64,000 nucleotides of DNA from Labrenzia sp. VG12 (lineage in GTDB: Bacteria; Pseudomonadota; Alphaproteobacteria; Rhizobiales; Stappiaceae): positions 806,001 through 870,000 of the forward strand of contig NZ_CP022529.1 of assembly GCF_002237595.1 (NCBI RefSeq), written 5' to 3'. The first letter of the stretch is position 1. Each line of letters begins with the position of its first letter. This document shows, piece after piece, positions 43,274-52,405 of this stretch. Made by a program: the position numbers and the translations under genes. Below the pieces are notes generated by a model. The model saw only the letters and a list, made by a program, of their open reading frames with translations. It was not told the origin of the DNA and ran no database searches.

Positions 43274-43308
43274 TGACACCTATGTCACCAAAAGCGACAT
43301 GAATGTCG
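43274..43308. promoter_or_regulatory. Two tandem TetR operators
   Basis: TGACA-CCTA-TGTCA (43274-43287) and CGACAT-GA-ATGTCG (43295-43308) both contain GACA-N4-TGTC. Their equivalent bases are 21 apart, two helical turns, so two dimers could bind the same face. They lie between the divergent TetR gene and the demethylase operon. Confidence 0.65.
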
Positions 43309-43399
43309 TTTTTGCGTCTTTTCAAAGCAAATGGACTGGCTCACTCTGGACCAAATGAGGAGTTCCGAGTTGCCGGAAGAGGTTCGAAGAGGGAAACTG

Positions 43400-45436
43400 A
43401 TGTCCAAGGATCCGCTGTTGCAGCCCTATCAGCTGAAGCACCTGACATTGAAAAACCGGATCATGATCACGTCGCACGAACCGGCCTATCCGGAAGACGG
43501 CATGCCCAAGGACCGGTACCGGGCCTATCATGAAGTGCGGGCCAAAGCCGGTGTCGCCATGACCATGACAGCCGGGTCCGCAGCCGTGTCCCGCAATTCG
43601 CCGCCGGTCTTCAACAACATCCTTGCCTACAAGGACGAGGTGGTGCCCTGGGTCCGGAAGCTGACGGATGCCTGTCATGAGCATGGCTGCGCCGTCATGA
43701 TCCAGCTGACACATCTTGGCCGCCGCACGCACTGGAACAAGGGGGACTGGCTGCCGGCTGTCTCGTCGAGCCATGAGCGTGAAGCTGCCCACAGGGCCTT
43801 TCCGAAGCAGGTCGAAGACTGGGACATTGCCCGGATCATCCAGGACTATGCCGATGCCGCGGAGCGCATGAAGGAAGGCGGCATGGACGGCATCGAGCTG
43901 CAGGCCTATGGCCACCTGATGGACCAGTTCTGGTCACCGGCCACCAACACGCTCGACGGACCTTATGGAGGCTCCCTGGAGAACCGCATGCGCTTTTCGC
44001 TGGACGTGATCGATGCGGTTCGTGAGCGGGTCGGGGATGACTTTATTCTCGGGATCCGGTTCACGGCCGACGAGGACATGGAAGGGGGCATCACGGCAGA
44101 CGAGGGTCTGGACATCGCCCGGTGCCTCAGGGACACCGGCAAGATCGATTTCCTGAATGTCATCCGCGGTCATATCGATACGGATCCGGGTCTGACCGAT
44201 GTCATTCCGGTCCAGGGCATGCGCAACGCGCCCCATCTCGACTTCGCCGGCCAGATCAAGAAAGAGATTGGCCTGCCGACCTTCCACGCTGCCAAGATCC
44301 CCGATGTGGCGACCGCCCGGCACGCGATCGCCGAAGGCCTGCTCGATATGGTCGGCATGACCCGTGCACACATGGCCGACCCCTTGCTGGTAAAGAAGAT
44401 TGCAGAAAGGCGGGAAGACGATATTCGACCTTGCGTCGGCGCCACCTATTGTCTGGACCGCATCTATCAGGCCGGCGATGCGCTGTGCATTCACAATGCG
44501 GCCACCGGACGGGAACTCACGATGCCACATGAGATCCCGCCTGCGGAGAGCCGGAAGAAGGTCGTGATTGTCGGTGCCGGACCGGCAGGCATGGAGGCGG
44601 CCCGCGTGGCGGCCGAGCGCGGTCACGACGTGACTGTGTTCGAAGCCGCTCCCGACGCTGGTGGTCAGATCCGTCTGACCGCCCAGTCCGAACGCCGTCG
44701 GGAGATGATTTCGATCATTGAATGGCGCATGGACCAATGTGTGGCAAAAGATGTGAAGTTTCGCTTCAATACATTTGCAGAAGCAACTGATGTTACGTCC
44801 GAAAACCCGGATTCAGTTATTATTGCCACAGGTGGTCTGCCCCACACGGACGTCCTGTCGGAAGGCAATGACCTTGTCGTGTCGTCGTGGGATATCATTG
44901 CCGGCGATGTGAAACCGGGCAGGCGAGTGCTTGTCTATGACGATGCCGGCGATCATGCCGCCTTGCAGGCGGCCGAGATCATTGCCAGGTCCGGCGCCCA
45001 TGTCGAGATCATGACCCCGGACCGGTCCTTTGCGCCGGATGTCATGGCCATGAACCTGGTGCCCTATATGCGTGCCCTTCAGGACGAGGATGTGCGCTTC
45101 ACGGTGACCTACCGGCTGAAGGCGGCCAAGCGGTCGGGCAACATGATCACCGGGGTGATCGGCACGGACTATTCCAGCCATACGCAGGAACGGGAGTTTG
45201 ATCAGATCGTGGTCAACCACGGCACCATCCCGATGGATGAGCTTTATTTCGACCTGAAGCCGCTGTCCAAAAATCTGGGCGCCGTCAATCAGGAAGCGCT
45301 GATATTCGGACGGGCGCAGCCCATGGAGGCCAATCCGGAAGGGCGCTTTGCGCTGTTTCGGATCGGCGATGCGGTGTCGGCCCGCAACACCCATGCAGCC
45401 ATCTATGACGCCTTACGTCTGGTCAAGGATATCTGA
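43400..45436 (+). CDS. NADH:flavin oxidoreductase-type N-demethylase (DgcA/StcD-like)
   Basis: A 678-residue two-part flavoprotein. Residues 1-370 are an FMN TIM barrel of the old-yellow-enzyme/2,4-dienoyl-CoA reductase group (LKHLTLKNRIMITSHEP, GGMDGIELQAYGHLMDQFWSP). The rest is an FAD/NADH domain with VVIVGAGPAGMEAARVAAERG. The iron-sulfur cysteines near residue 347 read CVGATYC plus a later ALCIHN, so one of the four usual ones is alanine. Close relatives demethylate dimethylglycine (DgcA) or N-methylproline (StcD). It heads an operon with a Rieske demethylase. Confidence 0.8.
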   Translation: MSKDPLLQPYQLKHLTLKNRIMITSHEPAYPEDGMPKDRYRAYHEVRAKAGVAMTMTAGSAAVSRNSPPVFNNILAYKDEVVPWVRKLTDACHEHGCAVMIQLTHLGRRTHWNKGDWLPAVSSSHEREAAHRAFPKQVEDWDIARIIQDYADAAERMKEGGMDGIELQAYGHLMDQFWSPATNTLDGPYGGSLENRMRFSLDVIDAVRERVGDDFILGIRFTADEDMEGGITADEGLDIARCLRDTGKIDFLNVIRGHIDTDPGLTDVIPVQGMRNAPHLDFAGQIKKEIGLPTFHAAKIPDVATARHAIAEGLLDMVGMTRAHMADPLLVKKIAERREDDIRPCVGATYCLDRIYQAGDALCIHNAATGRELTMPHEIPPAESRKKVVIVGAGPAGMEAARVAAERGHDVTVFEAAPDAGGQIRLTAQSERRREMISIIEWRMDQCVAKDVKFRFNTFAEATDVTSENPDSVIIATGGLPHTDVLSEGNDLVVSSWDIIAGDVKPGRRVLVYDDAGDHAALQAAEIIARSGAHVEIMTPDRSFAPDVMAMNLVPYMRALQDEDVRFTVTYRLKAAKRSGNMITGVIGTDYSSHTQEREFDQIVVNHGTIPMDELYFDLKPLSKNLGAVNQEALIFGRAQPMEANPEGRFALFRIGDAVSARNTHAAIYDALRLVKDI

Positions 45437-45584
45437 CGAAACATTCACCACGCCTGCGGAAATTTTCGGCGCGTCTTACATGGATAACCGGATGCCGCTT
45501 TTGCGCTACGGCCCGGGCCGGGTGTGCGCCTAATTTCTCGCTCTGGGATCGGCCGGATGACTCGGCCGGAAAGGACGTGTCACC

Positions 45585-46820
45585 ATGCTCAGCGATGCAG
45601 AAATTCTCTCTCTCTTGATGGGCCGCCGCGCAGGTTATTCCCTGCCGCAGGCCTTCTACACCGATGCCGATGTCTATCAGGCCGACCTGAGGAACATCTG
45701 GCAGAAAGACTGGATCTTTGCGCTTCCGTCAGCAGAGCTGCCGAAGGCTGGCAACTATGTGACGCTGCAGATCGGTGACTATTCGGTCATTGTTGTGCGC
45801 GGTTCAGACGGCGTCATCCGGGCCTTCCACAATTCCTGCCGCCATCGTGGCAGCCGGATTTGTGCGGCCTCCAAGGGCTCCGCGCCGAAACTGGTCTGTC
45901 CCTATCACCAGTGGACCTACGAGCTGGACGGCAAGCTGCTCTGGGCGCGCGAGATGGGGCCGGATTTCAAGCCCGATGACCATGGGCTGAAGACGGTGCA
46001 TTGCGTCGACGTTTCCGGCATGGTCTTCATTTGCCTGGCCGCCGTTGCGCCTGATACCACCGAGCTCGTCAGGCAGGCCAAGCGGTATCTTGGACCGCAT
46101 GATCTTTCCAATCTGAAGGTTGCCCACCAGTCGTCGATCATCGAAGAGGGCAACTGGAAGCTGGTGCTGGAAAACAACCGCGAATGTTATCACTGCTCCG
46201 GTTCACACCCCTCCCTGTGCCGCACCTTCCCGGATGACCCAAATCTGGTGGGCGGGGATGATTCCACCAGCTCCAATGCGGGGCTGGCGCATGTCGAACG
46301 CTGCGAAAATGCTGGGTTTCCGGCAAAATACGTGATCTCCCCCGACGAGCGCTGGCGCTTCGTGCGCATTCCGTTCCTGGGTGATGCGGTCAGTTACACG
46401 ATGGACGGCAAGGCGGCCGTTTCCAAGCGCATCGGCTCGGTGCCGTTCGACAATGCCGGCTCCTGCCTGTTCTTCCACTATCCGAACACCTGGAACCATT
46501 TCCTGTCCGATTCCGTGCTGACCTTCCGCGTGCTTCCGATCGGACCGATGGAAACGGAAGTCACGACCACCTGGCTGGTGCACAAGGATGCAGAAGAAGG
46601 CGTCGATTATGACCTGGAGCGTCTGACCGAAGTCTGGATCCACACCAATGACGAGGACCGGCAGATCGTCGAGGAAAACCAGATCGGCATCAAGTCGCCG
46701 GCCTATGAGCCCGGGCCCTATTCTCCGCTGCAGGAAAGCGGTGTCATCCAGTTCATCGACTGGTACGCTCAAACCCTGGAAAACGGCCTGATGGGCCGGT
46801 TCCGCGTGGCAGCGGAGTAG
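45585..46820 (+). CDS. Rieske N-demethylase oxygenase subunit (GbcA/Stc2-like)
   Basis: A 411-residue alpha subunit of a ring-hydroxylating-type oxygenase. The Rieske cluster ligands are CRHRG (about residue 86) and CPYHQW. The mononuclear iron region has ENNRECYHCSGSHP. The family removes a methyl group from quaternary amines: GbcA acts on glycine betaine, Stc2 on stachydrine. Segments such as FHYPNTWNHF and LTEVWIHTNDEDRQIVEEN look closer to Stc2 as I remember it, so the substrate is open. Preceded by a 148-base gap containing a small GC hairpin, followed after four bases by its reductase. Confidence 0.85.
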   Translation: MLSDAEILSLLMGRRAGYSLPQAFYTDADVYQADLRNIWQKDWIFALPSAELPKAGNYVTLQIGDYSVIVVRGSDGVIRAFHNSCRHRGSRICAASKGSAPKLVCPYHQWTYELDGKLLWAREMGPDFKPDDHGLKTVHCVDVSGMVFICLAAVAPDTTELVRQAKRYLGPHDLSNLKVAHQSSIIEEGNWKLVLENNRECYHCSGSHPSLCRTFPDDPNLVGGDDSTSSNAGLAHVERCENAGFPAKYVISPDERWRFVRIPFLGDAVSYTMDGKAAVSKRIGSVPFDNAGSCLFFHYPNTWNHFLSDSVLTFRVLPIGPMETEVTTTWLVHKDAEEGVDYDLERLTEVWIHTNDEDRQIVEENQIGIKSPAYEPGPYSPLQESGVIQFIDWYAQTLENGLMGRFRVAAE

Positions 46821-46824
46821 GCCC

Positions 46825-47898
46825 ATGATCCCGATGCCCGGGCGCGACACGCCCGTCTGGACCGACAGCGAAGTCCTGGAATGCGTGATGGTGGTGCCGG
46901 AAGCACCGGATGTGAAAACATTCTCCTTCCGCCCGCCCTCCGGCGCGACCTTTGTCTACAAGGCCGGGCAGTTCATAACCCTGGACCTGCCGGTTCCCGG
47001 CGGCAACGTGCAGCGGACCTACACGCTGTCGTCTTCACCTGTATCCAACGCCTATGTCTCGGTGACCGTGAAGGCCCATGCCGACAGCATCGGCACGCGC
47101 TGGATGTTGGACCACTTGAAGCCGGGCATGCGGATCAAGGCCTATGGGCCGGCCGGCCTGTTTCATCTGCCGCCCAGTCCCGATGGCAAGTACCTGTTCA
47201 TCTCCGCTGGATCCGGCGTCACGCCGATGATGTCGATGGCGCAGACCCTGTTTGAGCGCGGTGAAGACCCGGACATCTGCTTCATTCAATGCGCCAATCG
47301 GCCGGTTGAGCTGATTTTCCGCCAGAAGCTGGAGTATATGGCCAGCCGCGTGACCGGCCTGCAGCTCCATTTTGTCGTGTCAAAGAGCGATCCTTACGAA
47401 GTCTGGACCGGCTACCGGGGTCATTTCAACCAGCTGATGCTCGGCCTGATGTGCAATGACTATCTGGAGCGGGATGTCTTTTGCTGTGGCCCGGAAGGCT
47501 TCATGGACTCGGTGCGCGAGATCCTGAATGCCCTTGGCTACGACATGGATCGTTACCACCAGGAGAGCTTCCAGGCACCGGCCGAAACCAAGGAAGAGCT
47601 CACCGAATTCGACGATGTCGTGCCGCAGGACGATGTTCAGGCCCAGATCGTTTTTTCCAATTCGCAGGTCTCGGCCTGGTGCTCGGAAACCGACACGGTC
47701 CTGGCAGTCGCCAAGGATGCGGGCCTCAACATCCCCTCCGGCTGCACATTCGGTGTCTGCGGCACCTGCAAGGTCAAGAAGGTCTCCGGCGAGGTTCACA
47801 TGGTCCATTCCGGCGGTATCAGTGAGGAAGATGTCGAGGCCGGGTACATCCTAGCGTGCTGTTCCAATCCGATCGGCACCGTGGAAGTGGAAGTCTGA
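46825..47898 (+). CDS. Rieske oxygenase reductase (GbcB/Stc-type, FAD plus plant-type 2Fe-2S)
   Basis: A 357-residue reductase. The FAD part has RTYTLSSSP (about residue 70), the NADH part has SAGSGVTPMMSMAQTL, and the C-terminal ferredoxin domain has CTFGVCGTC and a later cysteine. It passes electrons from NADH to the Rieske oxygenase encoded four bases upstream. The layout FAD-NAD-ferredoxin is that of GbcB. The gene closes the three-gene operon. Confidence 0.85.
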   Translation: MIPMPGRDTPVWTDSEVLECVMVVPEAPDVKTFSFRPPSGATFVYKAGQFITLDLPVPGGNVQRTYTLSSSPVSNAYVSVTVKAHADSIGTRWMLDHLKPGMRIKAYGPAGLFHLPPSPDGKYLFISAGSGVTPMMSMAQTLFERGEDPDICFIQCANRPVELIFRQKLEYMASRVTGLQLHFVVSKSDPYEVWTGYRGHFNQLMLGLMCNDYLERDVFCCGPEGFMDSVREILNALGYDMDRYHQESFQAPAETKEELTEFDDVVPQDDVQAQIVFSNSQVSAWCSETDTVLAVAKDAGLNIPSGCTFGVCGTCKVKKVSGEVHMVHSGGISEEDVEAGYILACCSNPIGTVEVEV

Positions 47899-48080
47899 GG
47901 AAGAACGTATCCCCAAAGCGTAACCGCATAAGTATAAAAGAATGATACTTTAGGTTAAAATTGCGGGATTTTGCAGTATTTTAAAATTCTTTCCTGTCTA
48001 CTGTCGGTTCCAGTCTGATTGACGTCGACAGTAATCGTGTTCCGGTCTTGCATTGAAGGTCGGTTGACGAAGGGGGGAGT

Positions 48081-50078
48081 TTGGAACAAGGCAACGAAAG
48101 GGTGCTGGCACAGCGTCTGCTCGAGCTGGCGTTCAAGGCGGATCTTTCTGCGATTGCGGTTAGTTTTACAGCGGGAATAGGCACCTGCGGCTATTTATGG
48201 TTGCAAGGCGGGGATCAAGGTTTCCTGCTGTACTGGGTCATTGCCTTGTTTGCACTATCAGCATTGCGGATCATCGCGCATTTACGAAACGGAGAAAATG
48301 GCTCAACCAGCGCTCTGAACCTTGAACTGGCGAGCCGTTGGCGATGGCAGAACGTCACCGGGTTACAGTGCGCAGGCATCATGTGGGCCGTGCTATCAAT
48401 GCACACCATCGCGACGATGCCCATGGAAAGCGCATTTGTGCTGGTCTTGGTCGTGTTCTCCATGTCGACTGGTGCGACAGGAACGTTGGCGCCTCTCAAC
48501 TGGCCTGCAAAGTTTTACTTTCTTTTGATGGTTGGGCCAATAGTTGCCGCGTTCCTGGCTCGACCGATGCCGGAAGTCACGCTCGCCGTGGTCGGATTGC
48601 TCTTCTTTCTGCTTAACGTCGTTTTCCACAAGGCCAATCATCAAACGCTTCTTAAGAGCGAACAATTGCGCCTGGCCAACGGCAAGCTCGCTTCTGCGCT
48701 ATCTCGTGAACAGGCAGAGTTGAAAAGTCTAAACGAGGGTCTCGAGCGACGGGTCAAGGAAAGGACGGAAGATCTTCTCTTCCTCGCTGAACACGACCTG
48801 TTAACTGGCATCTTGAACCGAACCGGCGCGTCGAACTACTTGGCGACTCTTGCCGAACACGGAGGCTCGAACAAGAAGACCGTGGTGCTCTTCATTGATC
48901 TGGACAGATTCAAGGAAATGAATGATGGCCTTGGTCACGCCGTTGGCGATGAGGTGCTGCGAACGGTAGCCGCAAGGCTTCGGGAAAACTCTCCCTCTGG
49001 TGCAGCTGTCTGTCGCTGGGGTGGGGATGAGTTTCTGATCTTGTATCCGGTAGATGGGTCAAATGCGCTGGAAGAGGGGCGGGCGCTGGCAGATACTTTG
49101 CGCGGTGCTGTCGAGGCGCCAATTCGCGCTATGTCACATGAATTGCGCGTAGGTTTCAGTGCTGGTGTTTCAATTTCGGCGATGGACCAGTCCAGTTTGT
49201 ATGAAGCAATTCGATCGGCCGATCTTGCGCTTGGCGAAGTGAAACGTCAGCGACGAGGGGCGACACGCGTGTTCTCCGACGACCTGGGCAAGCGGTTCGA
49301 GCGTCAGCTTCTGATTTCTCAGAGCTTGAGGAGTGCACTTTCAAAAGAGGAATTGAAGGTCGCGTATCAACCGGTCGTGAGTGCCGAAACTCACCAGCTT
49401 GTAGCTTATGAAGCACTTCTTCGATGGAAGTCACCGTTTTTGGGTGACGTCAGGCCGGATGAATTTATTCCAATTGCGGAAGATCTTGGAGAAATCATAC
49501 CAATCGGGAAATACGTTCTCGACCGTGGATTGGAAGAACTTGCTGCATCCGAATTCGGTAAGACCGGTGTCAAGCTTGCGATTAATGTTTCCGCGACACA
49601 GCTGGTGGACAACAGATGGCCGCAAATCGTCGAGTCAACGTTGACAAAACACGGCATTTCCGCCGAACAACTCATTCTTGAAGTGACGGAAACCGCCTTT
49701 GATGCGGCTGACGACAATCTCGTGCAAAGCGTGCTGCGCGCATGTAGGCAGCTAGGAGTTGAGGTTCATATTGATGACTTCGGTACAGGTTATTCATCGC
49801 TTGAGCGCCTGCATCAATACCCGGTGACTGCTCTTAAAATTGATAGGTCTTTTGTTCAGCAAATGTCTTCCGGTGGACTCGCAATCATTGAAGGAAGTTT
49901 GGTGATTGCGAAGAAAAGTGGTCTGAAAACGGTGGCAGAAGGCGTTGAAACGCTGGAGCAGGCGCGGGCGCTCGCCAAACTTGGTGTTGACCACTTGCAG
50001 GGCTACTACTTCGGGAAGCCGGAATTCCACTTTAACCGGCCCTTTAAGGGCCCTCTTTCGGACGCGAATGCGGGTTGA
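48081..50078 (+). CDS. Membrane GGDEF-EAL protein (c-di-GMP turnover)
   Basis: A 665-residue signalling protein. About six hydrophobic helices lie in residues 20-190, with a coiled coil (200-235), then the GGDEF domain (intact RWGGDEFLIL, about residue 313) and the EAL domain with YEALLRW, INVSATQL, LEVTETA, IDDFGTGYSS, KIDRSF and AEGVET, all intact. It may make or degrade c-di-GMP. The start is a TTG at 48081 with the strong site AGGGGGGAG before it. Its base composition is visibly lower in GC than its neighbours, as is the preceding AT-rich 180-base gap. Confidence 0.9.
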   Translation: MEQGNERVLAQRLLELAFKADLSAIAVSFTAGIGTCGYLWLQGGDQGFLLYWVIALFALSALRIIAHLRNGENGSTSALNLELASRWRWQNVTGLQCAGIMWAVLSMHTIATMPMESAFVLVLVVFSMSTGATGTLAPLNWPAKFYFLLMVGPIVAAFLARPMPEVTLAVVGLLFFLLNVVFHKANHQTLLKSEQLRLANGKLASALSREQAELKSLNEGLERRVKERTEDLLFLAEHDLLTGILNRTGASNYLATLAEHGGSNKKTVVLFIDLDRFKEMNDGLGHAVGDEVLRTVAARLRENSPSGAAVCRWGGDEFLILYPVDGSNALEEGRALADTLRGAVEAPIRAMSHELRVGFSAGVSISAMDQSSLYEAIRSADLALGEVKRQRRGATRVFSDDLGKRFERQLLISQSLRSALSKEELKVAYQPVVSAETHQLVAYEALLRWKSPFLGDVRPDEFIPIAEDLGEIIPIGKYVLDRGLEELAASEFGKTGVKLAINVSATQLVDNRWPQIVESTLTKHGISAEQLILEVTETAFDAADDNLVQSVLRACRQLGVEVHIDDFGTGYSSLERLHQYPVTALKIDRSFVQQMSSGGLAIIEGSLVIAKKSGLKTVAEGVETLEQARALAKLGVDHLQGYYFGKPEFHFNRPFKGPLSDANAG

Positions 50079-50173
50079 CCGACGTCCTGCCAGACACATT
50101 CAAAAATTGATATGTGTCAAGGGAGGTTGTGGCTGGACCGGGTAGTGTAGAGCAGAGCATGGGAGGTCAGCAT

Positions 50174-50674
50174 ATGTTGAAATTGTCTATGAAGTGGTTT
50201 GCACCTTTCTTTATGGGAACCGCACTTTTCATTGCAACGAGCGCGACTACATCGGCGCAATCCATTCCGGAGGGCGTGACGGCCTATCAGGTCGAGGCGG
50301 AATTTGAGGATGTGCGCTTCGATCTGGAAAACGCCATTGTCAATCGCGGGCTCGTCATCGACTACGTTTCCCACATCGGTGACATGCTGAACCGGACAGC
50401 GAAGGATGTCGGCGGCGGGAAGCAGATCTACATGCAGGCACAGTCGATGCTGTTCTGTTCCGCTGACCTGTCGCGCAAGGCGATGGAGGCCGATGCGATC
50501 AACATCGCCTATTGTCCCTATTCGGTCTTTGTGTTCGAGCAGCCCGACAAACCCGGAACGGTCACCGTCGGCTACCGGAACCTTGCAGAAACGGGGTCCG
50601 ACGCCTCAAAAGCGGCAATCGCCAGCGTCAACGCGCTGCTTGATAGCCTCGCACGGGAAGCTGCCGGCCAATAG
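50174..50674 (+). CDS. Exported DUF302-like protein
   Basis: A 166-residue protein with a signal peptide (MLKLSMKWFAPFFMGTALFIATSATTSAQ, cut after TSA). The body fits the DUF302 pattern: EFEDVRFDLENAIVNRGLVIDYVSHIGDML, and later IAYCPYSVFVFEQPDKPGTVTVGYR. DUF302 proteins are small periplasmic or cytoplasmic binders of unknown role. The ATG at 50174 has GGGAGG at a good distance. It is convergent with a DNA repair gene. Confidence 0.7.
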   Translation: MLKLSMKWFAPFFMGTALFIATSATTSAQSIPEGVTAYQVEAEFEDVRFDLENAIVNRGLVIDYVSHIGDMLNRTAKDVGGGKQIYMQAQSMLFCSADLSRKAMEADAINIAYCPYSVFVFEQPDKPGTVTVGYRNLAETGSDASKAAIASVNALLDSLAREAAGQ

Positions 50675-50683
50675 GGCAAGGTC

Positions 50684-51388
50684 TCAGCCAACGGCTCGTT
50701 CGTTGAGGCGGAGCAGCACCTTCTCGGAGGACAGCTCTTTCGCGGCCGTGCGGCCGACTTTCCGTGCTGTCTTGTCGTCGGAAGCGCCAAGGCGTTCGGC
50801 CAGAGCGAGGGCAGGTTCGTGCAGCGTCAGCGATCGTTTGCCGATCTGGCGCAGGGACCAGTTTACCGCTTTCCAGACGAAATTTCGGTCATCGACTGCA
50901 TAGCGCTCGATCAGCTCCAGATAGGCCGTAAACTCGGCATCCGGTGCATTCTTGGCGTGGACCGCGCGCCACGCGATCAGGGCGAAGGCTGCCCGGCGGA
51001 CGAATTCCCGCTCATCGGCCGCCAGCATGATGACCAGTTCGTCCGATCCCTCGCGCCGGGCGAGTACGTTTGTCAGCTGGTCGCACAGATCCCAGGACTG
51101 GATCTCCTCCAGCCATGACAGCGCCAGGTCCGGTGTCAGGGCTTTGGGCGGCGTCAGGAGAATGGCGAGCAGACGCGCCTCATGCCAGCCGCTTTGCCAA
51201 AGCGATGGCACGAGGTCCGGTGATCGGCCGATCTTGCGGGCGAGGGGACGTAGAACCGACAGCGGCACGCCGAAGGCCCGCGAACTGTCGATACCGAACC
51301 GGGCCATGCCGGCCCGGTTCTCTTCCGAGCCGGCTGCACGCAACTCGGCAAGCACACTGTGAACTGTCCAATCCTGGGCAGAAGTCAT
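50684..51388 (-). CDS. DNA alkylation repair protein, AlkD-like HEAT-repeat
   Basis: A 234-residue all-helical protein with AlkD-type HEAT repeats: IGRSPDLVPSLWQSGWHEARLLAILL, WLEEIQSWDLCDQLTNVLA, FVRRAAFALIAWRAVHAKNA and RNFVWKAVNWSLRQIGKRS. AlkD glycosylases excise N3- and N7-alkylated purines without flipping the base. The aromatic and acidic positions for this role (WDLCD, WAVNW-like KAVNWSLRQIG) are present. It stands alone on the minus strand. Confidence 0.8.
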   Translation of the reverse strand: MTSAQDWTVHSVLAELRAAGSEENRAGMARFGIDSSRAFGVPLSVLRPLARKIGRSPDLVPSLWQSGWHEARLLAILLTPPKALTPDLALSWLEEIQSWDLCDQLTNVLARREGSDELVIMLAADEREFVRRAAFALIAWRAVHAKNAPDAEFTAYLELIERYAVDDRNFVWKAVNWSLRQIGKRSLTLHEPALALAERLGASDDKTARKVGRTAAKELSSEKVLLRLNERAVG

Positions 51389-51403
51389 TGGTGCGACGGG
51401 GCT

Positions 51404-52282
51404 TTACTTGTCCGCATTCTCTAGCCGGGCGATCAGGCTGGACGTATCCCAGCGATTGCCGCCCATGGCCTGAACTTCGGCGTAGAACTGGTCGACCAGC
51501 GCAGTCACCGGCAGCCGGGCACCTGTGTCGCGTGCGGTCTGCAGGCAGATGTCGAGATCTTTGCGCATCCAGTCGACGGCAAAACCATAGTCGAACTTGC
51601 CGGCATTCATGGTTTCCCAGCGGTTTTCCATCTGCCAGGACTGGGCGGCGCCACCGCGAATGGCCGAGATGACCTTCTCCACGTCGAGGTCTGCCTTCTT
51701 GGCAAAGTGAATGGCTTCCGAAAGGCCCTGGACCAGGCCGGCAATGCAGATCTGGTTGACCATCTTGGTCAGCTGGCCGGCGCCACTTTCGCCCATCAGG
51801 CCGACAAACTTGGCGAAACACTCAATGACCGGCTTGGCCTTGTCGAAAACATCCTGGTCGCCGCCGCACATGACGGTCAGAACGCCGTTTTCCGCACCGG
51901 CCTGGCCACCGGAAACCGGAGCATCGATGAAGCCGCAGCCCTTGTCCCTGGCGGCCGCATGAAGCTCGCGGGCAACTTCTGCCGAAGCGGTGGTGTTGTC
52001 GACGAAGATGGCGCCTTCCTTCAGTCCGTGAAAGGCACCGTCCGTGCCCGTCGTGACGGAGCGCAGATCGTCGTCATTGCCGACGCAGGCAAAAACGAAA
52101 TCGCAGCCTTCGGCGGCTTCCTTCGGCGTTGTGGCGAAGCTGCCGCCATATTCCTTGGCCCATTTTTCGGCCTTGGCGGTGGTCCGGTTATAGACGGTGA
52201 CGTCGTGACCGCCCTTGGTCTTCAAGTACCCCGCCATCGGGTATCCCATGACACCCAGACCGATGAACGCAACCTTTGCCAT
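51404..52282 (-). CDS. 3-hydroxyisobutyrate dehydrogenase family (MmsB-like)
   Basis: A 292-residue NAD-dependent beta-hydroxyacid dehydrogenase. The Rossmann start is VAFIGLGVMGYPMAGYL, then DAPVSGGQAGAENGVLTVMCGG and GESGAGQLTKMVNQICIAG with the catalytic lysine of the family (KMVNQ). It oxidises 3-hydroxyisobutyrate or a similar acid to the semialdehyde that MmsA uses. The ATG at 52282 has GGGAG in front. A strong hairpin lies 22 bases upstream of the start. Substrate identity within the family is not certain. Confidence 0.8.
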   Translation of the reverse strand: MAKVAFIGLGVMGYPMAGYLKTKGGHDVTVYNRTTAKAEKWAKEYGGSFATTPKEAAEGCDFVFACVGNDDDLRSVTTGTDGAFHGLKEGAIFVDNTTASAEVARELHAAARDKGCGFIDAPVSGGQAGAENGVLTVMCGGDQDVFDKAKPVIECFAKFVGLMGESGAGQLTKMVNQICIAGLVQGLSEAIHFAKKADLDVEKVISAIRGGAAQSWQMENRWETMNAGKFDYGFAVDWMRKDLDICLQTARDTGARLPVTALVDQFYAEVQAMGGNRWDTSSLIARLENADK

Positions 52283-52304
52283 GACGAGGCTCCCTTGCTC
52301 AGAC

Positions 52305-52331
52305 AAAGGCCCGGTCTTGAACCGGGCCTTT
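52305..52331 (-). terminator. Hairpin between the small ORF and the 3-hydroxyisobutyrate dehydrogenase gene
   Basis: AAAGGCCCGGT (52305-52315) and ACCGGGCCTTT (52321-52331) are perfect 11-base arms around CTTGA. On the minus strand the stem is followed by TTTGTCTG. It lies after a 50-codon ORF and only 22 bases before the dehydrogenase start. It is thus a terminator for the small ORF, or an attenuator in the dehydrogenase leader. Confidence 0.75.
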
Positions 52332-52405
52332 CGTAAAATGTAGTGGTCATGGTTTTAGGGCATTTCCATCAGCCTGTCAGCTCAGGAAAGATCTCCGTCA
52401 AACCA

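Noticed and set aside
45550..45569. GC hairpin CGGCCG/CGGCCG before the Rieske gene as a terminator
   Set aside because: It has no T-run, the arms are self-palindromic and common in GC-rich DNA, and it lies within an operon.
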